The notes below the pieces were generated by a model. The model was not told where the DNA came from, did not search any database, and saw only the letters and a program-made list of their open reading frames with translations. A program made the translations under genes and the position numbers. Shown one piece after another: positions 7,959-13,281 of a DNA stretch of 13,281 nucleotides. This DNA is from an uncultured Alistipes sp. (lineage in GTDB: Bacteria; Bacteroidota; Bacteroidia; Bacteroidales; Rikenellaceae). The first letter of the stretch is position 1. The number at the start of each line of letters is the position of its first letter. The stretch covers positions 1 through 13,281 of the forward strand of contig CALBKP010000106.1 in assembly GCA_937895825.1 (NCBI GenBank). The letters run 5' to 3'.

Positions 7959-8472
7959 TCTCTTCGATATTTTTTAGTGCTAAGGCTAAGGCACGCAGAG
8001 CCTCCTCTACCCTCCACATAGCATAGGGTTCACCCACACGGTTCGAGATAGCACGCACCTCAACAACCTCGAAGCCTAAAGCCTCGGCCATTGCAAAGAG
8101 CGCAGCACCCTCCATATTCTCAACCTCGGCACCACACGACTCCGCAACGCCACGATGCACGCTATTAGCACGCACGGCACATAGACCCGTAGACTTCGCG
8201 ACCTTGTAGCTACGCCTAAATCGCTCGGGGAGTTCTGCACAACACTCCTGAGTGACCTCAACAACATCGCCTACGGCAACACCATCGCCATAAGTACCAG
8301 CCAATCCCGCCAACACGACTCTAACTCCATCAAGCGTACCCTTGCGATACAGCTCTGCAAGCGTAGCAGCCGTAGCAGCCATGCCTACACCCGAGACAAC
8401 CACACGTGCCGAGGGCTGTAACTCCCGAAACGGCGCGGCTTCCATATCGGTAGGGAAGAGATAGATGTTCAT
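7951..8472 (-). CDS. mqnB: Futalosine hydrolase
   Basis: Removes hypoxanthine from futalosine, the step that feeds the later Mqn enzymes. It belongs to the nucleoside phosphorylase/MTAN fold. Visible signatures are a Gly-rich loop VSGVGMAATA (26-35), GLAGTYGDGVAVGDVV (56-71), the nucleoside-binding VENMEGAALF (117-126, Glu121) and RAISNRVG (140-147). At the last motif MTA/SAH nucleosidases have Ser-Asp; here it is Ser-Asn (Asn144), as I recall for futalosine hydrolases. At 173 residues it is shorter than homologues I know, which have roughly 200 to 230. The shortening seems spread through loops and is not a truncation, since both ends and all motifs are present. The start at 8472 has no good Shine-Dalgarno. 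It lies 90 bases after fhs and overlaps mqnD, so it is probably read from the fhs promoter or from one hidden in that gap. Confidence 0.9.
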   Translation of the reverse strand: MNIYLFPTDMEAAPFRELQPSARVVVSGVGMAATAATLAELYRKGTLDGVRVVLAGLAGTYGDGVAVGDVVEVTQECCAELPERFRRSYKVAKSTGLCAVRANSVHRGVAESCGAEVENMEGAALFAMAEALGFEVVEVRAISNRVGEPYAMWRVEEALRALALALKNIEENG

Positions 8473-8492
8473 ACTATATAATAGATAAGGAT

Positions 8493-8532
8493 GGGGAGTA
8501 GAGAGCCCTCGGCAACTGTGCCGAAGCTCCCC
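8493..8532 (-). other. Stem-loop between fhs and mqnB, no T-run
   Basis: The spacer holds a perfect 6-bp stem TCGGCA/TGCCGA (8509-8514 with 8519-8524) with a four-base loop. It is continued by GAGC/GCTC (8503-8506 with 8526-8529) or, alternatively, by an outer GGGGAG/CTCCCC pairing (8493-8498 with 8527-8532). Read on the minus strand, the stem is followed by ATCCTTATC and not by a T-run. It is therefore more likely an intercistronic mRNA structure (processing, stability or attenuation) than a simple terminator. Confidence 0.6.
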
Positions 8533-8562
8533 TTCCCCACCATTTGCAACTATATGTCGTAA

Positions 8563-10233
8563 TTATACGATACCCTCAACGTTGCCATCCTCAGCAAGGC
8601 GGATATTACCTGCCTGAGGTGTCTTGCTAAGACCAGGCATACGCATAATGTCGCCAGCAAGGGCTACCACGAAGCCTGAACCTGCGTTGAGCTCGATATC
8701 CTTGATGTTAATCTCGAAGCCCTCAACCGAGCCGTAACGCTTAGCGTCGGCCGAGAACGAGAACTGCGTTTTTGCGATACATACGGGCAAGTTACCCATA
8801 CCCCACTTCTCCAACAGAGCGATCTCTTTCTGAGCACGTGGGCCAAAGACAACAGAGCCTGCGCCGTAGATATTCTTAGCAACCTTCGTAATCTTCTCCT
8901 TGAGGCTATCCTCCAGATCGTAGGCATAATTGATAGGCTGTGAAGGCTCAGTCTCGATAAGCTCAACAGCCGCCTGTGCCAACTCAGCAGCGCCTGCACC
9001 ACCCTCAGCATAGGCGTTGTTGATGACGCAACGTACACCAAGCGCCTCGCAATGCTCCATAACCATAGCAATCTCGTCGTCGGTGTCGCTTGCAAAGCGG
9101 TTGAAGCATACGAGCACCGTCTGGCCGAACTTCTTGAGGTTAGCAACGTGGCGATCGAGGTTAGCGAAGCCCTGCTTCAAGCCCTCAGCATTAGGGAGCT
9201 TAATCTCGGTCTCGGGCACACCACCGTGCATCTTAAGAGCAAGTGTAGAGGCAACAAGCACTGTAAGGTCGGGCTTAAGGCCCGCCTGACGGCACTTGAT
9301 GTCGAGGAACTTCTCGGCACCAAGGTCGGCACCGAAACCTGCCTCTGTAACGGTATAGTCTGCCCAAGTCATAGCCATACGTGTGGCAATCACCGAGTTA
9401 CAGCCGTGGGCGATATTCGCGAAGGGACCACCGTGGATGATTACTGGGTTATGCTCCGTGGTCTGCACGAGGTTAGGGTTGATGGCATCCTTCAAAAGGG
9501 CAACAACGGCACCTGTCACGCCGAGGTCGTTGACAGTGAATGGTGTGTCGTCGTAGCGAACACCAAGCACGATGCGGCCGATACGAGCGTAGAGATCGTC
9601 GACGTTGCGCGCAAGGCACAAGATAGCCATGATCTCCGATGCAGGAGTGATGTCGAAACCTGTCTCTGTTGGAATGCCGTTAGCCGAGCCACCAAGACCC
9701 GATACGATATTACGCAACGAACGATCGTTCATGTCGAGTACACGACGCCACATAACCTTCTTCAAACCCACCTGCTTTGAGCGGTTGTGATAGAGGTAGT
9801 TATCCAAGAGTGCTGCGATAAGGTTGTTTGCCGAGGTGATGGCGTGGAAGTCGCCCGTGAAGTGAAGATTGATATCCTCCGAGGGAAGCACCTGAGCGTA
9901 ACCACCACCCGTAGCACCACCCTTCATACCAAAACAGGGGCCAAGTGAGGGCTCACGCAGAGCGATAATAGCCTTCTTGCCGATGTGGTTAAGACCCATG
10001 CCGAGGCCGATGCTCACGGTGGTCTTACCTACACCCGCCTTAGTTGCGGTGATAGCCGTAACGAGGATAAGGTGGTTCTTAGCGACCTTCTTCTCGTCAA
10101 TTAGTTTGTAAGGTATCTTTGCAATATACTTACCGTAGTTAAATACCTCATCATCAGGAAAACCTACCTGAGCGGCTACCTCACGAATATTCTTAAGCGT
10201 GGTCTCTCTTGCGATTTCAATATCTGTTTTCAT
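8563..10233 (-). CDS. fhs: Formate-tetrahydrofolate ligase
   Basis: Condenses formate with tetrahydrofolate using ATP to give 10-formyl-tetrahydrofolate for purine and formyl-Met-tRNA synthesis. The protein is 556 residues from the ATG at 10233, which matches the usual 555-560. The nucleotide-binding loop is TKAGVGKTT (64-72), where many homologues have TPAGEGKTT. It is followed by the highly conserved EPSLGPCFGMKGGATGGGYA (94-113) and PSEDINLHFTGD (117-128). I chose ATG 10233 rather than a TTG at 10272: family length and the typical start MKTDIEIA support it, and the TTG lies inside a perfect -7 promoter element. AGAGAGAG just upstream is a weak ribosome site. Downstream, mqnB follows after 90 bases. 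Confidence 0.96.
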   Translation of the reverse strand: MKTDIEIARETTLKNIREVAAQVGFPDDEVFNYGKYIAKIPYKLIDEKKVAKNHLILVTAITATKAGVGKTTVSIGLGMGLNHIGKKAIIALREPSLGPCFGMKGGATGGGYAQVLPSEDINLHFTGDFHAITSANNLIAALLDNYLYHNRSKQVGLKKVMWRRVLDMNDRSLRNIVSGLGGSANGIPTETGFDITPASEIMAILCLARNVDDLYARIGRIVLGVRYDDTPFTVNDLGVTGAVVALLKDAINPNLVQTTEHNPVIIHGGPFANIAHGCNSVIATRMAMTWADYTVTEAGFGADLGAEKFLDIKCRQAGLKPDLTVLVASTLALKMHGGVPETEIKLPNAEGLKQGFANLDRHVANLKKFGQTVLVCFNRFASDTDDEIAMVMEHCEALGVRCVINNAYAEGGAGAAELAQAAVELIETEPSQPINYAYDLEDSLKEKITKVAKNIYGAGSVVFGPRAQKEIALLEKWGMGNLPVCIAKTQFSFSADAKRYGSVEGFEINIKDIELNAGSGFVVALAGDIMRMPGLSKTPQAGNIRLAEDGNVEGIV

Positions 10234-10269
10234 CTCTCTCTTTGTTTTATTGTTGTTATTATTTTGTCG

Positions 10270-10277
10270 CAAAGATA
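10270..10277 (-). promoter_or_regulatory. fhs promoter -7 element
   Basis: TATCTTTG on the minus strand is a perfect TAnnTTTG. It predicts transcription from near 10263 and a leader of about 30 bases. The sequence upstream (10278-10320) is extremely AT-rich with no clear -33 TTG, which may partly compensate as an upstream element. Confidence 0.65.
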
Positions 10278-10373
10278 TATATAAAAAAGATATTTATTCT
10301 TATATTTTTATAACATATTTTTATATCTATATAGAAGCCTCTTATAAGTTAGTATAGCTTTTAGACTTATTAG

Positions 10374-10415
10374 GTAATGGGCATGTTACCAAACGATGGT
10401 TACACATGCCCTTAC
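10374..10415 (-). terminator. Terminator-like hairpin after the aminopeptidase gene
   Basis: GTAA-(T)-GGGCATGT (10374-10386) pairs with ACATGCCC-TTAC (10404-10415), a 12-bp stem with one bulged T, 26 bases downstream of the aminopeptidase stop. On the minus strand the stem is followed by a TAATAAG-like sequence and not by a clear T-run. The position suggests transcription termination or 3'-end protection, but the sequence alone does not prove it. Confidence 0.5.
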
Positions 10416-10440
10416 ACACATAAAGAAAAACTTCTCAAAG

Positions 10441-11835
10441 CTACTCCTTACCGACAACTGCCTCGAGCTCCTCTACGGTGAGTGGTAGGAGCTTATCACC
10501 AATAAAGCGGCTACCGGTCTCGGTTACGAGCACGTCATCCTCGATACGGATGCCACCGAAGTCGCGGTAGCCATCCAGCTTAGCATAGTCAACGATACCC
10601 TCAAACTTACCCTCGCTCTTGAACTTGTCGATAAGCGCGGGGATGAAGTAGATACCCGGCTCATCAGACATAACAGTACCTGGCTCAACACGCCATGTAG
10701 CACGGTGTACGCATGTTGCCGACTTCTGAGCGCGCTCCAATACGGTAGAGAAGTCGAACGAACGCTCGCCTATATTCTCGCAGTCATGAACATCCATACC
10801 CATACCGTGACCCAAGCCGTGGGGCATGAACATATAGAGAGCACCCGCCTCAACAGCCTCCTCGGGTGTCGACTTGATAAGACCTACACCCTTTAAGCCC
10901 TCAGCCAATGACATATAGGCAGCCTTGTGAATCTCGGGGTACATCATACCGGGCTTAATCATATCCTTCACCTGGCTGTGGGCACGGAGAACGATGTTGT
11001 AGATATCCTTCTGTCGGTCGGTGAACTTACCGCTTACGGGATAGGTACGTGTATGGTCCGAGCAATAGCCCTCGACCGACTCACCACCACCATCGACCAA
11101 GAGCAGACGGCCAGCCTCGAGGATGCCATCGTGGTTGTGGTTGTGGAGAATCTCACCGTGCTGCGTTACGATCGTGGGGAACGACACACCCTGACCATAC
11201 GACTTAGCGATACCCTCAACCTTACCTGCAATCTCACGCTCGACAACGCCAGGGCGACACATACGCATAGCCGTCATGTGCATCTGATAGCCAATCTTGA
11301 AGGCACGCTCCAAAGCCTCAATCTCCTCGGCCGACTTCTTCTCGCGCATCTCCGCTACGGCAAACATCAAGTCCAACGACTTACGCTCGTGGAGCATATC
11401 GAGGCGGATACCAAGCATGTCGGCAACGCTAATCTTAAGCTCCGAGCGGTAGGGAGGAAGGTAGTGTACAGGGCGGTTCTGCTCAATAGCCTTACGCAAC
11501 AAGCCACGCACCTCGGCCAACGGATAGCTCTTCTCTACACCCACCTCGGCAGCCTGATCGGCGATGGTAGGCATAGGGCCTGTCCAGATGATATCCTCGA
11601 CGGTAAAGTCATCGCCGAAGAGCATCGCTTCGCCCGACTCAGCGTCGATAACACCAATAAGCGACGGCACGTCGAGGCCGAAGTAGTAGCGGAACGTTGA
11701 GTCCTGACGGAAGTAATAGGTATTGTTGGGATAGTTGTTGGGCACTTCTGGATTACCAGGGAGTAGAATAAGGCCCTTGCCTACTCTGCGTGCCAACTCG
11801 GCACGACGACCAATGTAAGTCTCTTTGCTGAACAT
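10441..11835 (-). CDS. pepP: Xaa-Pro aminopeptidase (aminopeptidase P, M24B)
   Basis: A metal-dependent exopeptidase that removes N-terminal residues preceding proline. The 464 residues comprise an aminopeptidase-P N-terminal domain (about 1-165, with NNTYYFRQDSTFRYYFGL near 37-54) and a C-terminal pita-bread catalytic domain (about 175-455). All five metal ligands are present: Asp248 (LLLVDGG), Asp260 (CSDHTRTYPVSG), His343 (HGLGHGMGMD), Glu392 (MSDEPGIYF) and Glu432 (GIRIEDD). There is no signal peptide, so it should be cytoplasmic, recycling proline peptides. The start at 11835 is preceded by an A-rich stretch without a Shine-Dalgarno. No -7 element is evident in the 265-base spacer upstream; a long hairpin and a structured repeat-like element lie there instead. 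The gene symbol is at family level. Confidence 0.93.
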   Translation of the reverse strand: MFSKETYIGRRAELARRVGKGLILLPGNPEVPNNYPNNTYYFRQDSTFRYYFGLDVPSLIGVIDAESGEAMLFGDDFTVEDIIWTGPMPTIADQAAEVGVEKSYPLAEVRGLLRKAIEQNRPVHYLPPYRSELKISVADMLGIRLDMLHERKSLDLMFAVAEMREKKSAEEIEALERAFKIGYQMHMTAMRMCRPGVVEREIAGKVEGIAKSYGQGVSFPTIVTQHGEILHNHNHDGILEAGRLLLVDGGGESVEGYCSDHTRTYPVSGKFTDRQKDIYNIVLRAHSQVKDMIKPGMMYPEIHKAAYMSLAEGLKGVGLIKSTPEEAVEAGALYMFMPHGLGHGMGMDVHDCENIGERSFDFSTVLERAQKSATCVHRATWRVEPGTVMSDEPGIYFIPALIDKFKSEGKFEGIVDYAKLDGYRDFGGIRIEDDVLVTETGSRFIGDKLLPLTVEELEAVVGKE

Positions 11836-11905
11836 AGTTATTGTAGTTTTTAGTTGTTATATTATTCGTTTTTATTCTGTTCTTAAGGTTTTAGTCAGGG
11901 AATTT

Positions 11906-11940
11906 GAGGAGTTTAGTGAGCTTAATGCTTACAACTCTTC
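11906..11940. other. Long hairpin upstream of the aminopeptidase gene
   Basis: GAGGAGTT (11906-11913) pairs with AACTCTTC (11933-11940), with one G-U, and GTGAGC (11916-11921) pairs with GCTTAC (11927-11932), also with one G-U, leaving a 5-base loop and a 2-base bulge. That is 14 pairs in 35 bases. Neither strand has a T-run after the stem, so it is not a typical terminator. It may be a leader structure of the aminopeptidase mRNA or the 3' end of the U32 transcript. Confidence 0.5.
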
Positions 11941-11981
11941 TTAGGCTACTTAATCTCCCCCACGCACCATTCTCTTGTCAG

Positions 11982-12084
11982 AAGGGTTACAGATGTGGTA
12001 GCGGGTCGCAGGCCGACAAAGCGGAGCATACTCAGACGCAGGTCAGCACTTGGCGCACAAGCCCGATGCCGCAGATGTGCCCTT
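11982..12084. repeat. Cloverleaf-like structured intergenic element, possible dispersed repeat or ncRNA
   Basis: A GC-richer block in an AT-rich spacer. The ends pair as AAGGG/CCCTT (11982-11986 with 12080-12084), then GCGG/CCGC (12001-12004 with 12069-12072). Inside are three small hairpins: GTCG/CGAC (12005-12008 with 12014-12017), GCG-GAG/CTC-CGC (12021-12026 with 12031-12039) and CTTG/CAAG (12049-12052 with 12058-12061). CAGATGTG occurs twice in direct orientation (11990-11997 and 12072-12079), once near each end. It has no tRNA T-loop or D-loop consensus. The orientation of any transcript is unknown. I suspect a dispersed Bacteroidales intergenic repeat or structured RNA, but cannot verify copy number here. 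Confidence 0.45.
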
Positions 12085-12100
12085 ATCACAAAAAAATCCT

Positions 12101-13281
12101 TTATCTCGGAACCTCCTTATATACCTTATCCCCTCGTCGCACCTCCTGCTCGGTCTTTAGTGAGATATAGTCGCCTTGCTTAGCCGACTGTGTAGGCTGC
12201 TCGTGGAGCATAATGCCCAAGGCCTTCTGCTCGACAACACCTGTCTTCTCGCCCATAAAGAGGAGTGCATCGCCCTCCTCGACCTCACACGCCTCGACCA
12301 AGACCTCTGCCACGCCGATACGCTTGAAGTAGTTGGTGACCTTACCCATATATACCTTCTTCAACGTCGCCGACGAGCCGTAGTGCTGGCTATGCTCAAC
12401 CATAGTCTTGGCAGCGTAGTAGCCACCCCAAAAGTCGCGGTTGAATACGGTGCGTAGCCTCTCCTTGATAGGTGCAACGCTCTCCGACGTGTACTCGCCA
12501 CGCTCCAAGAGGCGCAGTGCCTCGTCGTAGCTCTCCACTACGCGCTTAACGTACTCTCCACCACGCGCACGACCTTCAATCTTCAAGACACGCACACCCG
12601 CCTCGATAAACGTATCGAGGAAGTCCACCGTACACAGATCCTTCGGCGAGAGGACATACTGACCATCAATGTCGAGCTGCTGACCACTCTCCTTATCCGT
12701 AATGGTATATTTTCGACGGCATATCTGGCGACAAGCACCGCGGTTAGCTGAGTGGTGCGACTCATGCTCCGAAAGGTAGCACTTACCCGACATAGACATA
12801 CACATAGCTCCGTGGGCAAACATCTCGATCTTAACGAGCTCGCCACGAGGGCCGCAGATGTGCTGCTCCTCGATCTGCTTCGATATATAGCCTATCTGCT
12901 CCAGCGATAACTCACGCGCGAGCACCACCACATCGGCCCACTGCGAGAAGAACTTCACAGCCTCGATGTTCGATATGTTGCTCTGCGTAGAGATGTGTAC
13001 CTCCATACCCACCTCACGGGCGTAGAGGATGGCAGCAAGGTCGGTGGCGATGATAGCATCGATGCCCTCGGCCTTAGCCCTGTCGATGATGCGGCGCATA
13101 ACCTCCATCTCTGTATCGTAGATGACGATATTCACCGTAAGGTATGTCTTCACACCCGCAGCATGTGCCGTGCGGACAATCTCCGCGAGGTCGTCGAGCG
13201 TGAAGTTCACCGACGAGGCGGCACGCATATTTAGCTGCTCGACACCGAAATATACCGAATCGGCACCCGCCGCAATGGCAG
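12101..13281 (-). CDS. U32-family protein (TrhP/YegQ-like), N-terminus cut by window edge
   Basis: The frame is open to the right edge. An ATG at 13228 is internal, because 17 further codons upstream (AIAAGADSVYFGVEQLN) match the conserved start of U32 barrels. About 393 residues are visible. The U32 signature lies at about 12770-12826 (EMFAHGAMCMSMSGKCYLS), preceded by STQSNISN and VVLARELS. The last 75 or so residues form a small beta domain as in YegQ-type proteins. Numbered from the ATG at 13228, cysteines 143, 150, 166, 170 and 199 cluster; in UbiU/UbiV comparable cysteines hold an iron-sulfur cluster. Although annotated as peptidases or collagenases, several U32 members act in RNA hydroxylation (TrhP on tRNA U34, RlhA on 23S rRNA). 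The length and C-terminal domain favour a TrhP-like role here, by inference only. A run of seven T follows the stop, without a strong hairpin. Confidence 0.9.
   Translation of the reverse strand, partial: AIAAGADSVYFGVEQLNMRAASSVNFTLDDLAEIVRTAHAAGVKTYLTVNIVIYDTEMEVMRRIIDRAKAEGIDAIIATDLAAILYAREVGMEVHISTQSNISNIEAVKFFSQWADVVVLARELSLEQIGYISKQIEEQHICGPRGELVKIEMFAHGAMCMSMSGKCYLSEHESHHSANRGACRQICRRKYTITDKESGQQLDIDGQYVLSPKDLCTVDFLDTFIEAGVRVLKIEGRARGGEYVKRVVESYDEALRLLERGEYTSESVAPIKERLRTVFNRDFWGGYYAAKTMVEHSQHYGSSATLKKVYMGKVTNYFKRIGVAEVLVEACEVEEGDALLFMGEKTGVVEQKALGIMLHEQPTQSAKQGDYISLKTEQEVRRGDKVYKEVPR

Noticed and set aside
8540..8562. Separate mqnB promoter (TATAGTTG on the minus strand)
   Set aside because: One mismatch at a key T of the -7 consensus and no TTG 19 bases upstream.
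9052..9780. A 242-codon plus-strand open frame opposite fhs
   Set aside because: It lies wholly antisense to a highly conserved enzyme, resembles no protein I know, has no promoter or ribosome site, and is explained by codon bias of the minus-strand gene.
10927..11700. A 257-codon plus-strand open frame opposite the aminopeptidase gene
   Set aside because: Antisense shadow of a gene with all five metal ligands; the translation shows no domain or membrane pattern.
11982..12084. A tRNA or tmRNA suggested by the cloverleaf-like pairing
   Set aside because: No GGTTCRA T-loop, no seven-pair acceptor stem, no proper anticodon arm and no CCA-like end.
12090..12103. Intrinsic terminator directly after the U32 stop
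   Set aside because: Seven T are present but the preceding sequence gives only three-pair stems.
11904..12170. Two short plus-strand frames (88 and 62 codons) over the spacer
   Set aside because: Both run through the structured element and into the U32 gene; basic, Cys- and Arg-rich translations look like read-through of a repeat and not a protein.
12101..13228. U32 gene starting at the ATG at 13228
   Set aside because: The upstream codons match the conserved beginning of U32 proteins and stay open to the edge, so this Met is internal.

Overview
All ten genes in this window lie on the minus strand, so transcription runs right to left. The proteins look like those of a Gram-negative anaerobe of the Bacteroidetes, most likely order Bacteroidales. 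The evidence is a promoter of the Bacteroidetes type (TTG, 19 bases, TAnnTTTG), mostly A-rich start regions without Shine-Dalgarno sequences, and a B12-dependent class II ribonucleotide reductase together with formate-tetrahydrofolate ligase. The futalosine route to menaquinone argues against Bacteroides itself, which uses the classical Men route, and fits another Bacteroidales lineage such as an Alistipes relative. The genus is a guess from gene content and base composition.

Layout from right to left. (1) A U32-family protein, cut by the right edge (12101-13281). (2) A 265-base spacer holding a strong hairpin and a roughly 100-base, cloverleaf-like structured element, probably a dispersed repeat or a structured RNA. 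(3) An M24B Xaa-Pro aminopeptidase (10441-11835), followed by a terminator-like hairpin. (4) fhs with its own -7 promoter element, then mqnB and mqnD, which overlap by 8 bases. A stem-loop without a T-run lies between fhs and mqnB. (5) A tight four-gene unit from a near-consensus promoter at 7121-7150 to an intrinsic terminator at 2308-2344: a Na+/Ca2+ exchanger, an SGNH hydrolase-like membrane-anchored protein, an MBOAT O-acyltransferase and a PAP2 phosphatase. (6) nrdJ, the class II ribonucleotide reductase, cut by the left edge (1-2146).

How the genes work together. The SGNH and MBOAT pair, two bases apart, resembles the PatA/PatB and AlgI/AlgJ logic: MBOAT carries an acyl group across the inner membrane and the SGNH partner transfers or removes it on an envelope polymer. 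With a PAP2 phosphatase and a calcium exchanger in the same unit, this is the window's best candidate for an incompletely described system, a cell-envelope modification operon of unknown substrate. fhs supplies 10-formyl-tetrahydrofolate, MqnB and MqnD perform two steps of menaquinone synthesis, and NrdJ makes deoxyribonucleotides; these are housekeeping functions. I saw no transposase, phage gene, CRISPR array, tRNA or rRNA.
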